Source: JACVRM01 sp963809765
GTDB lineage: Bacteria; Actinomycetota; Thermoleophilia; Gaiellales; Gaiellaceae
Assembly (NCBI GenBank): GCA_963809765.1
Contig: CAWEKT010000004.1
Coordinates: forward strand, 19,516 to 83,515
Length of the DNA: 64,000 nt
Direction: 5' to 3'
Shown: positions 54,291 to 64,000 of the stretch, in pieces
How the letters are laid out: every line of letters starts with the position of its first letter
Position numbering within the stretch: position 1 is the stretch's first letter
Program-made: the position numbers and the translations under genes
Notes under the pieces: model-generated
Seen by the model: only the letters and a program-made list of their open reading frames with translations
What the model was told of the DNA's origin: nothing
The model's database searches: none

Positions 54291-54699
54291 CACCAACGGT
54301 GGAATCAGCCTCCTCGAGGATTTCGCAAGGCGGTACACGAAGGCCTGGTGCAGCGGCGACCCGGCTCAGGTGTCCGAGTTCTACGCGCCGGACGGATCGC
54401 TGACGATCAACGGCGGCGAGCCCTCTGCGGGGCGCGAAGCGATCACCGAGGCGGCGCGCTCCTTCATGGAGGCGTTCCCCGACATGCGCGTGCTCTTCGA
54501 CGAGCTGCGCGTCGGCGCCGCCGGCGTCGAGTACCACTGGACGCTCGAGGGCACGAACACCGGGCCGGGCGGCACCGGCAACCGAGTGCGGATCTCGGGG
54601 TTCGAGGAGTGGACGTTCGACGACGACGGCCTCGTCGCCGAGTCGCAGGGCCACTTCGACGAGGCCGAGTACGAGCGGCAGATCGCCGAAGGCGTCTGA
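54241..54699 (+). CDS. SnoaL-like / NTF2-fold protein
   Basis: A nuclear-transport-factor-2-fold protein: SLLEDFARRYTKAWCSGDPA, QVSEFYAPDGSLTINGGEPS, SFMEAFPDMRVLFDELRVGA, YHWTLEGTNTGPGGTGNRVR and FEEWTFDDDGLVAESQGHFD. The only conventional start in frame is GTG 54241, giving 152 residues but a 50-bp overlap with the PH gene. Similarity begins only about residue 22, so the real start may be an unusual codon near 54283. It is an enzyme-like pocket protein of unknown substrate. Confidence 0.72.
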   Translation: MSCSRTRSATRCASLSSTNGGISLLEDFARRYTKAWCSGDPAQVSEFYAPDGSLTINGGEPSAGREAITEAARSFMEAFPDMRVLFDELRVGAAGVEYHWTLEGTNTGPGGTGNRVRISGFEEWTFDDDGLVAESQGHFDEAEYERQIAEGV

Positions 54700-54710
54700 A
54701 CGAGAGAGAC

Positions 54711-54771
54711 GGGTCTGCCCCGGAGGCGGCGCTACAGCGTCGCCCCCCGAGCGGACTGACCCGAGCAGTTC
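54711..54771 (+). repeat. REP-like element copy (54.7 kb)
   Basis: GGGTCTGCCCC...GGACTGACCC-GAGCAGTTC with an inner GGCGGCGCT...AGCGTCGCC stem. It lies between the SnoaL-like and LtrA genes, which converge here. Confidence 0.7.
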
Positions 54772-54784
54772 GGCCGCCCCGTTG

Positions 54785-55939
54785 CTAGGACGACGCGAGC
54801 GCCGACCGCGTCTCGGCGCGCGCCTCCCGCCACCACACGAGCTCGTACGCATGGAGTCCCACCCAGACGGCGGTGACGAGCGCCAGCGCCGCGAGTGCCG
54901 GGACCGCGGTGGCAACGGGAAACAGCAGCAGGAGCAGGAGCGCCGCGACGAGACGGCCGAGGCTGAATGACAGCCGCCGCATGATCCGGATGCGGATCGC
55001 GGAGTACGTGAGCAGGTAGAGCGCGCTGCCGCCGCAGAGCGCGAAGGCGACGACGGAGTCGAGCTCCTCGCCGACGTGTCCGACGATCGTCTTCATCGCG
55101 AACGCGAAGAGCACGATGCCGACGATCATCGGGAAGTGCGCGTAGGTGTAGGCGTCGCGGGCGAACGCCACGCGCTCAGTGCCTTGCAGGCCGACGAGGT
55201 ACTGCTCGCCGCGGATGGAGAAGAAGTCGAAGTAGGCGAGCCAGAAGCCCGTGGCGACCAGCAGTCCGAGGATCGCGGCGGCGACCTCCCCCACTCCGAT
55301 GCCGATGCCTGTCGCGCCGATCCCGATCGAGATGAACGCCTCGCCGAGCGCGATGATCAGCACCAGCCCGTGGCGCTCAGCGAAGTGGGACGGATGCAGG
55401 CGCCACCCGGTCGCACCGCTGAGCGTGGCCCCGAAGTAGGTGCATGCGAGCGCGGCGACCCAGAGCCAGACGCGGGCGCCGTCCGTGAAGCCGGCGACGA
55501 GGATCAGGGTCGCGCCGAGGAGCGACCACGGCGCCAACCGGAGCACCGCGCCGAGCAGGTCACGGTTGCCGCGGCCGGCGAGGGCGTAGAGCGCGAGGTG
55601 CATCACGCAGACGACGAGGAAGGCGGCGCCAAAGAGCACGCCGTGATCGTCGAACACGTCCGGCACCACAAGTGCGGCGACGAACATCGCGATCAGCGCG
55701 ACGAGCAGCGCAGCGCCGACGACTTCTTCCTCGGGGTCGACGGTGTTCGTCAGCCACGCGTAGGCCGCCCACGTCCACCAGAGCGCGGCCAGGACGAGCA
55801 CGCCATGGCCGATCCCGGCGAACGTCGGGTCGTCCGCGAGCAGCGTCGCCACCTGCGTGAACGCGAAGACGAAGACGAGATCGAAGAAGAGCTCCCGCGG
55901 CGAGACGCGGTGCTCGTGGTCGACCGCCGTCGCTGGCAT
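54785..55939 (-). CDS. Low temperature requirement protein A (LtrA) family membrane protein
   Basis: A 384-residue polytopic membrane protein, intact from ATG 55939. The family signature VSPRELFFDLVFVFAFTQVA is at the N-terminus. About ten spans follow, for example GHGVLVLAALWWTWAAYAWL, VGAALLVALIAMFVAALVVP, LVLIIALGEAFISIGIGATG and FPMIVGIVLFAFAMKTIVGH. LtrA proteins are common in actinobacteria and their biochemical activity is not established. Confidence 0.9.
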   Translation of the reverse strand: MPATAVDHEHRVSPRELFFDLVFVFAFTQVATLLADDPTFAGIGHGVLVLAALWWTWAAYAWLTNTVDPEEEVVGAALLVALIAMFVAALVVPDVFDDHGVLFGAAFLVVCVMHLALYALAGRGNRDLLGAVLRLAPWSLLGATLILVAGFTDGARVWLWVAALACTYFGATLSGATGWRLHPSHFAERHGLVLIIALGEAFISIGIGATGIGIGVGEVAAAILGLLVATGFWLAYFDFFSIRGEQYLVGLQGTERVAFARDAYTYAHFPMIVGIVLFAFAMKTIVGHVGEELDSVVAFALCGGSALYLLTYSAIRIRIMRRLSFSLGRLVAALLLLLLFPVATAVPALAALALVTAVWVGLHAYELVWWREARAETRSALASS

Positions 55940-55983
55940 CGCCCGCGACCTTAACGGCGCGGGTAGGCGCCGCTTTCACAGAC

Positions 55984-56056
55984 GGGTCGCCCCCGGCAGC
56001 GACGACTCGGCAGCGACGTCTCGGCCGTCGCTGTCGGGGACTGACCCAAGCCGTTC
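55984..56056 (+). repeat. REP-like element copy (56.0 kb)
   Basis: GGGTCGCCCCC...GGGGACTGACCC-AAGCCGTTC with AGCGACG...CGTCGCT inner arms. It lies between the LtrA start and the stop of the DnaQ/GIY-YIG gene. Confidence 0.65.
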
Positions 56057-57692
56057 AGGCGGCTATCCGCGTCGCCGCGAGCGATCCGAACCGGTCGGCG
56101 TCGAGCGGCAGCACCTTCACCTCGGGTGTGGGCCGGCGCGCGAAGCCGTCGACGAGCATGAGGTCTTCGGCCTGCTCGGCGCTGAGTGCGTCCACGGGCT
56201 CGAGCGCGCGCAGCCGCGCGATCTCTCTCTGCGCGTCGAGCGGCAGGCCGGTGGTCAGCACGTGTCCGCCGCAGACGAGGACGGCGAACCCGGGCGCGAG
56301 CCGCGCAGAGCTCGAGCTGCCGCAGCCGCTCGAGCCGGCGGAGGCGGTCGACGACGTGCTCGACCGCGTCGATGCGGTCGCGGAGCCGCGCCGCCTCCTC
56401 GTAGCGCAGCGAGTCGGAGAGGTGCGCGAGCCGCTTGCGCATCCGTGGCAGCGGGCCGTCGGCGAGGAGCGCCTCGAGCTCGTCGGGGCTTGCCGACGAG
56501 AGCGCGCGGGCGGCGAGCGACGCCTTGCGGTGGCTCCCAATCGGGCCGAACCTCGTCGGCGTCTTCGTAACGACAAGCTCGTCGCCGCGGCGCTTCAGGT
56601 AGTGGCCGTGGTGCGTGCGCCGGCTGCGTGAGTTCGCGGGCGGCTGGAGCTCGCGGATCAGGCGCAGCTCCTCGAAGGCGGCCTCGAGCTCGGAGTCGAG
56701 CACGCGCCACTCGATGCGCGCGAGCGCGTGCAGGGCGGCCTCGACCGACGGCCGCTGACGGTCGCTCTGGAAGTACGTGCGCAGGCGGGCGCGCAGGTCG
56801 CGCGCGCGGCCGACGTAGAGCACCTGGTCGTGCTTGTCGCGGAAGAGGTAGACGCCCGGGCGGGTCGGCGCCTGGTGGGCGAGCCGGCGCTTGTCGTGGA
56901 CGCGGCGCTTGCGCGGCGCGGCGAGCGTGCGCAGGTCGGAGAGTCGCCTGGCGCCGAGCTCCTGCGCCAGGCCCATGAGGTGCACGAGCACCTGGGCGGT
57001 CGCCTCCGCGTCGGGGAGAGCACGGTGGCACGGCGTCGTGGGGACGCCGAAGAAGTGCGCGAGCGAGGCGAGGCCGACGCGCCTGACACGGCCGCTCGAG
57101 CACGCGCTTGGCGAGCGCGGCCGTGCAGAGCGGCGGCTCCGAGAGCCGCCGGCCGTGCCGCATCAGCAGCTGGCGCTCGAGGAAGCGCTGGTCGAACTTC
57201 GCGTTGTGGGCGACGAGCAGGTCATCGCCGGCGAAGGCGAGGAACCGCCGCAGCACGCCGGCCATCGCCGGCGCCCGCCGCAGGTCGGGGTCGCGCAGGC
57301 CGGTGAGCCGAGCGACCTCGGGCGGCAGCTTTACGCCCGGGTTGACGAGCGACTCGAACGTGTCGACGAGCTCGAAGCCGCGCACGCGGACGGCTCCGAT
57401 CTCGCAGATGCGACAGCTGCTCAGCCGAGAGGCCGGTCGTCTCGAGGTCGAAGACGACGAGCTCCGCCTCCTCGAGCGACGGGTCGGAGTGCTTGCCGGC
57501 GAGCGCGACGGTCGTGCCGAGGCAGGCGACGCGACTGTCGCCCGCGGTGACCTCCTCCAGCAGCGAGCGGGCGAGCCCGTCGGAGATCGACGGGACCTTG
57601 AAGAGCGAGCGCGCCGCCTCGGTGGCCGAGAGCGAGCCGCGCTCCTCGAGCGTCTCGACGAGCCGGTCGAGCGAGTCGAAGGCGAGTTGCAC
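56055..57692 (-). CDS. DEDDh exonuclease - GIY-YIG (UvrC/Cho-like) fusion nuclease (frameshifted)
   Basis: A DNA-repair nuclease of about 545 residues. GTG 57692 begins QLAFDSLDRLVETLEERGSL. The DnaQ-like exonuclease shows LVVFDLETTGLSAEQ, then CEIGAVRVRGFELVDTFESL, DDLLVAHNAKFDQRFLERQL and CHRALPDAEATAQVLVHLMG (DEDDh residues). The GIY-YIG domain shows RPGVYLFRDKHDQVLYVGRA, RDLRARLRTYF and LDSELEAAFEELRLIRELQP; a UvrBC-linker-like helix LRYEEAARLRDRIDAVEHVV and a C-terminal strand region follow. Shifts lie near 57415, 57090 and 56310. A LexA box lies 16 bp upstream of the start, so it should be induced by DNA damage. Confidence 0.87.
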
Positions 57693-57707
57693 CGCCTACT
57701 ATGGAAG

Positions 57708-57721
57708 CGAACATATGTTCG
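57708..57721. promoter_or_regulatory. LexA (SOS) box
   Basis: CGAACATATGTTCG matches the Gram-positive/actinobacterial LexA consensus CGAAC-N4-GTTCG exactly and is a perfect palindrome. It lies 16 bp before the start of the DnaQ/GIY-YIG nuclease gene on the minus strand. Confidence 0.88.
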
Positions 57722-57852
57722 TATTGCAAGTCCCGGAGGCACCACTGGCCGGGATCGCCTCGCGTCGGCGACACTTCGTAGCTTGTGCTGGAGCCCAATG
57801 CCACTGTCGGCTTCGCGAATGTTCGGCACCAGGCATCCGAGACGAGGTGAGA

Positions 57853-58264
57853 ATGGCCGTCGTGACGGCAGATGCGCAGACCGAGGCCGCATTGCTCGAG
57901 ATCCTCGAGCGCTTCTGCTCCCGGTTCGCAGCGCGCGATGCCGACGGGGTCATGCAGCTCTTCGCGCGAGATGGCGACGTCGTGATGGTCACCTCGGAGG
58001 AAGCGCTGCTCCGCGGTCCGGACGAGGTGAACGCCTTTCTTGCCCGCTACGCGCAGGGGCCGACCACGTATTCCTGGACGTGGGATCGCCGTGACGTCTC
58101 AGCTGCCGGGGCCGTGGGATGGCTCCTCGCGGAGGGCACCGAGACGGCAGCACAGGGCAATCGGGAGGAGAGAGCACCCGTATCGCATGAGCATGGTTTG
58201 CGAGAGACGCGACAGCGGCTGGCTCCTGCTGCAGGTTCACGGCTCCTCTCCGCAACACGCCTGA
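57853..58264 (+). CDS. SnoaL-like / DUF4440-type NTF2-fold protein (frameshifted once)
   Basis: ATG 57853 behind GAGGTGAG. It shows TEAALLEILERFCSRFAARD, ADGVMQLFARDGDVVMVTSE, LLRGPDEVNAFLARYAQGPT and YSWTWDRRDVSAAGAVGWLL. After a shift near 58165 it ends PYRMSMVCERRDSGWLLLQV, HGSSPQHA at 58264. The corrected length of about 137 residues is usual for this fold. The final strand WLLLQVHGS matches the standard ending, which supports the frame correction. Function is unknown. Confidence 0.75.
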
Positions 58265-58336
58265 ACGCCACGCAGGGTTCGGCACACGTGCGGACGCGAG
58301 CAAAAGCGATCGTGGGCGCGGGAGTAGGGTCGGGGC

Positions 58337-59926
58337 ATGGGGACTGAGGACCGGCAAACGGTCGCCGCGGCGCCGCCTTCGGCCGAACAGCCCGTTCGGG
58401 CCGCCGAGCTGGTCGGCGCGCTCTCGCTCGCAACCGACCTCGGCACGGGGCAGCCGCTCGAGCACGCACTGCGGAGCGCCCTGTTTGCCGTGCGCCTCGG
58501 TGAGCTCGCGGGAGCGTCCGCGGAGGAGCTCGCGGACACGTACTACGTCGCGCTCCTCCACGCCTCCGGGTGCACGTCGAACGGGCACGAGGCGACGCAG
58601 CTCTTCGGAGACGACATCGAGCACCGCGCCGCGTTCTTCCTCATCGACACGACGAACCCGGCAGAGGTACTCGCGTTCTACCGGGCATACGTCGCGCCGG
58701 GACAGCCTCCGGAGGTCCGGGCGACGATGGTCGAGGCGGCGCTCGCCAACCCGACGAGGAGCCGCGACTCGTTCGCGGCCATGTGCGAGGTGGCGCAGCG
58801 GTTCGCCGGGTGGCTCGATCTCGGCGAGAGCATCCAGGCGTCGCTCGAGTACGTCTTCTCGCGGTGGGACGGCAAGGGTTGGCCGGACACGCGGGGGGAC
58901 GAGATCCCGCTGCCGATGCGACTGCTCCACGTGGGCCGGGACATCTCCCTCTTCCTCTCCGCCGCCGGCGCCGACGAGGCAAAGGCCGTCATCGAGCGTC
59001 GCCGGGACGCCGCCTACGACCCCCGGCTCGCCGACCTCGCCGTCGGCAACTTCGGCGACCTGCTCGCCGACCTGGACGAGGCACGCCTGTGGGAGCAGGC
59101 GGTGGCGGCGGAGCCGTTCCCGCAGCTTCGGATCGAGGGCGAGCGCGTGGATTCCGCCTTCGCCGCGATGGCTGCGCTCACTGGTCTCAAGTCGCCGTGG
59201 CTGCGCGAGCACTCGACGGGAGTGGCCGAGCTCGCCGAGGCGGCCGCCTGGCGGATGGGGCTGCCCGGAGAATCGGTGCCGACCGTACGCCGCGCCGCCC
59301 TCGCGCACGACCTTGGCCGTGTCGGCGTCTCGAACGCGATCTGGGAGAAGCCCGGCCCGCTCGGCTTCGGTGAGTGGGAGCGCGTGCGGCTCCACCCGCA
59401 CTTCTCGGAGCGCGCCTTCGCGCAGTCGGCGGCACTCGCTCCGATCGGCCGCCTGGCGGGCTCGCACCACGAGCGCCTCGACGGCTCCGGCTACCACCGG
59501 GGGACGCAGGCGTCTGCGCTCGACCAGCAGGCGCGCATCCTCGCCGCGGCCGACTGCTACACGGCCATGCGCGAAGCGCGGCCCTATCGAGAGGGTCTCG
59601 ACGGGCCGGCCGCCGAGGCCGAGCTCCTTCGCGAAGCCAAGGAGGGGCGCCTCGATCAGGACGCGGTCGATGCCGTGCTCGCGGCGGCCGGACATCGAGT
59701 TCAGCATCGGCCCCGCGAGCTCCCCGCCGGGCTGACCGAGCGCGAGCTCGAGGTGTTACTCGTGCTCGCCCGAGGCCGGTCCAGCCAGCAGATCGCCGAC
59801 GATCTCGGCATCTCGGTCAAGACCGTCGGGCACCACCTCGAGCACGTCTATCGGAAGGCTGGTGTCCGCAGCCGGGCCGCCGCGACGGTGTGGGCCTACG
59901 AGCACGATCTCGTTCGCGCGGCATAG
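58337..59926 (+). CDS. HD-GYP domain protein with LuxR-type DNA-binding domain
   Basis: A 529-residue, unbroken protein. Residues about 20-290 are a helical sensor-like region. The HD-GYP phosphodiesterase-type domain follows, with RRAALAHDLGRVGVSNAIWE (HD near residue 325), HPHFSERAFAQSAAL and GSHHERLDGSGYHRG (GYP as SGY near 382), then DQQARILAAADCYTAMREAR. The C-terminal 60 residues are a LuxR HTH (LTERELEVLLVLARGRSSQQ, IADDLGISVKTVGHHLEHVY). It may couple cyclic-dinucleotide turnover or sensing to transcription. A fragment of a similar HTH lies 370 bp downstream. Confidence 0.87.
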   Translation: MGTEDRQTVAAAPPSAEQPVRAAELVGALSLATDLGTGQPLEHALRSALFAVRLGELAGASAEELADTYYVALLHASGCTSNGHEATQLFGDDIEHRAAFFLIDTTNPAEVLAFYRAYVAPGQPPEVRATMVEAALANPTRSRDSFAAMCEVAQRFAGWLDLGESIQASLEYVFSRWDGKGWPDTRGDEIPLPMRLLHVGRDISLFLSAAGADEAKAVIERRRDAAYDPRLADLAVGNFGDLLADLDEARLWEQAVAAEPFPQLRIEGERVDSAFAAMAALTGLKSPWLREHSTGVAELAEAAAWRMGLPGESVPTVRRAALAHDLGRVGVSNAIWEKPGPLGFGEWERVRLHPHFSERAFAQSAALAPIGRLAGSHHERLDGSGYHRGTQASALDQQARILAAADCYTAMREARPYREGLDGPAAEAELLREAKEGRLDQDAVDAVLAAAGHRVQHRPRELPAGLTERELEVLLVLARGRSSQQIADDLGISVKTVGHHLEHVYRKAGVRSRAAATVWAYEHDLVRAA

Positions 59927-60015
59927 GGAATTCGCCCGATGCGCCGTCGGCCGGCGCTGCCGAGACTCATGGCATGGCGTCGATGGGCGGCGCCGAGTCG
60001 ACAAGGAGGCGAAAG

Positions 60016-60288
60016 ATGATGCTGGCAACCACCCAGGTCGAGGACTACGACCGGTTCATCGATGTGTTCTCGACCAAGGGCGCCGCAAAGCGGCGGCAGC
60101 ACGGCTCGAAGGGCGCGACCGTCTTCCGCGACCCCAACGAGACCGACCGCGTGTGGGTGATGTTCGACTGGGACGCGGAGGGCTGGAAGAGCTTCGTCGC
60201 CGACCCCGAGGTGCCGTCGATCATGCAGGAGGCGGGCCACAAGGGACGACCGCAGGCCGCGGAGATCGGTGGACGCTACGACGCGTAA
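60016..60288 (+). CDS. Small dimeric alpha/beta-barrel-like protein
   Basis: A 90-residue protein. ATG 60016 has AAGGAGG 8 bp upstream. It shows MLATTQVEDYDRFIDVFSTK, GAAKRRQHGSKGATVFRDPN, ETDRVWVMFDWDAEGWKSFV and ADPEVPSIMQEAGHKGRPQA. This is the beta-alpha-beta layout of ABM/stress-response barrel proteins and resembles small DUFs of that fold. The frame is intact. Function is unknown. Confidence 0.72.
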   Translation: MMLATTQVEDYDRFIDVFSTKGAAKRRQHGSKGATVFRDPNETDRVWVMFDWDAEGWKSFVADPEVPSIMQEAGHKGRPQAAEIGGRYDA

Positions 60289-60295
60289 GACCGGC

Positions 60296-60400
60296 CGTCC
60301 GTCCGGGTTGAGCGAGCGCGAGCTGGAGGTCCTCCTCGCGCTCGCGCGCGGGGATCGAACCGGCAGATCGCCGAGCAGCTCGGCATCTCCGGCGCATTCT
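60296..60400 (+). pseudogene. Fragment of a LuxR-type HTH domain
   Basis: After the stop at 60288 the sequence reads RPSGLSERELEVLLALARG and, one frame over, RQIAEQLGIS, then loses similarity. This matches the C-terminal HTH of the HD-GYP protein (AGLTERELEVLLVLARG, QQIADDLGIS). It is a short, frameshifted remnant, probably from a duplication or a lost second copy. Confidence 0.65.
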
Positions 60401-60466
60401 GGACAACTGCACCCTTGAAAGGCTCTTGCCCCGTGGCAGCCGCTGCGGTGGGAGAGAATCGCCGAT

Positions 60467-61129
60467 ATGACGCTGCTGACGTGGGCCGAGCTCTCATGGG
60501 ACGAGTTCGTCGGCGGCCTCGAGGGCTACCGCGACTTCTTCTCCGGCAAGAGTCGAGAAGACGAGTCGTATTTCCGGTGCGTCGAGTTGATGCAGGAACG
60601 ACCACTGCGGGCTCGCGCGGAGGGGCGGGAGCTCGTCGACGTCCTGAATCGGTGGGCATGCCGGCTGTCATCGCGCAGCACACCAGAATTGATCTCGAGT
60701 TGGGCCCAAGGTCACATGACGCGTCTCGAGTGGTTCGAGCCGCTCACGATCCTGGATCCAGACGTGCCTGACCACGCCGAGGAACTCGGCTCCCTCCATG
60801 ACGACCTGATCGCCTACGTGAAGGCCGGCGGTGTTCTCAACATGGGCGACGCGGCTGCGTCGAAGACCCTCCACCTGCTCATCCCCGACCTCTTCGTCAT
60901 GTGGGACAAGGAGATCAAACGCTCAGTCCCTACCGGCTACGGCGTGTTCCAGCTCCAGATGCACAGGCTCGCCGGTCGACTCGCCGGGGAGGCCGAGGTG
61001 CCCGTCGCCGAGCTCGAAACGCGGCTGCAACAGCATCTCGGCTACCGATCCCGCAAGCCATTGACCAAGTACCTCGACGAATTCAACTGGTTCGAGGCCG
61101 TGGGCCGAGAGCAGCTCGCTCGCCGCTGA
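60467..61129 (+). CDS. Hypothetical protein, possible recent acquisition
   Basis: A 220-residue soluble protein, intact from ATG 60467 with GGGAGAG upstream. Base composition looks lower in GC and codons such as TCA, TAT and TTG are commoner than in neighbours. It shows ELSWDEFVGGLEGYRDFFSG, ELVDVLNRWACRLSSRSTPE, NMGDAAASKTLHLLIPDLFV, MWDKEIKRSVPTGYGVFQLQ and GYRSRKPLTKYLDEFNWFEA. The A-S-K-x-LH-x-L-x-P-x-LF-x-x-WD segment resembles helical proteins with a DNA-glycosylase-like layout, but I cannot name a family. Confidence 0.62.
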   Translation: MTLLTWAELSWDEFVGGLEGYRDFFSGKSREDESYFRCVELMQERPLRARAEGRELVDVLNRWACRLSSRSTPELISSWAQGHMTRLEWFEPLTILDPDVPDHAEELGSLHDDLIAYVKAGGVLNMGDAAASKTLHLLIPDLFVMWDKEIKRSVPTGYGVFQLQMHRLAGRLAGEAEVPVAELETRLQQHLGYRSRKPLTKYLDEFNWFEAVGREQLARR

Positions 61130-61358
61130 CGACAGCGCTCAAGGGGCGACTTAGTGCCTAGGTCCGAGCCGTCGTCGCGAAGCTGCATTTTCCAGGCCAG
61201 GTAGCGGCGGAACTCGGCCGCGAGCGGATGGCAGCAGCCCTGTCCTTGAGAAGGGGTGGCTCACGGGAACGCGCGAGCCTGTCCGCTTGGACAAGCCCGC
61301 GCGCGCCGGCTGGACAGCAGACGCGCGTCTAGCCGGATCTCGGCATGCGCGGCGCCAG
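61130..61358. other. Intergenic region with a strong hairpin at the 3' side of nrdJ
   Basis: A long imperfect inverted repeat at 61271-61302 (GCGCG-A-GC-C-TGTCC / GGACA-A-GC-C-CGCGC) could terminate nrdJ transcription on the minus strand. Nothing else recognised. Confidence 0.45.

Positions 61359-64000
<2,642 letters not shown>

Noticed and set aside
60467..61129. Defence or toxin gene call for the odd-composition protein
   Set aside because: No recognisable nuclease, kinase or toxin motif and no partner gene; only composition and context suggest transfer.

Overview
This is a very GC-rich (about 70% or more) bacterial chromosome segment with strong G/C preference at third codon positions, many GTG starts and frequent 4-bp start/stop overlaps. 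A coenzyme F420 biosynthesis cluster, a class II (B12-dependent) ribonucleotide reductase, an actinobacterial-type LexA box (CGAAC-N4-GTTCG) and the general gene style point to an actinobacterium, probably a deep-branching Thermoleophilia-like lineage (Gaiellales/Solirubrobacterales). That placement is inference. I saw no rRNA, tRNA, CRISPR array, prophage or transposase gene.

Layout. 1-5.8 kb: surface-polysaccharide export, with two glycosyltransferases, a Wzm-like permease, a Wzt-like ATPase and a separate gene carrying a Wzt-like beta-sandwich; hemE sits between them. 5.9-8.3 kb: M14 carboxypeptidase and PolX/PHP DNA-repair polymerase. 8.3-11.3 kb: F420 block cofC, cofD, npdG, cofE. 11.3-20.6 kb: nucleotidyltransferase, methyltransferase, two FAD-linked oxidases, MarR regulator, secreted beta-propeller, alpha/beta hydrolase, LysE exporter. 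20.6-25 kb: DEAD-box helicase with a structured leader, L,D-transpeptidase, membrane HExxH protein, small secreted proteins. 25-33 kb: hisC-like aminotransferase, secreted glycoside hydrolase, M6-like protease, NHL propeller, beta-carbonic anhydrase, GNATs and a cupin. 33-40 kb: ArsR-type regulator, several cupins (one tandem pair), ACT protein, PLP aminotransferase, SDR. 40-49 kb: an NrtR-like Nudix regulator heading four paralogous quinone oxidoreductases, followed by nadB-nadC-nadA with a twin-palindrome control region. 49-61 kb: PD-(D/E)xK-like protein, adenylate cyclase/AAA/TPR regulator, PH-domain protein, LtrA, SOS-controlled DnaQ/GIY-YIG nuclease, HD-GYP/LuxR protein. 61.4 kb to the right edge: nrdJ, incomplete.

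Two features run through the window. First, many ordinary genes (hemE, cofC, cofD, nadB, helicase, nrdJ) must be read across one or more +1/-1 shifts, while other long genes are fully open. This looks like residual indel error at short G/C runs in the assembly, not biology, and such entries are described as frameshifted. Second, there are two dispersed repeat families. One is a REP-like GGGTCTGTCCCC...GGGGACTGACCCC hairpin with about ten copies, one of them in frame inside nadB. The other is a two-hairpin element found just 3' of three genes in the same orientation.

The most system-like region is 40.4-49.1 kb. A Nudix/winged-helix regulator of the NAD-metabolism NrtR type, four NAD(P)H-type oxidoreductases and the de novo NAD pathway lie in succession, with two identical-architecture 23-bp palindromes around the nadB promoter.
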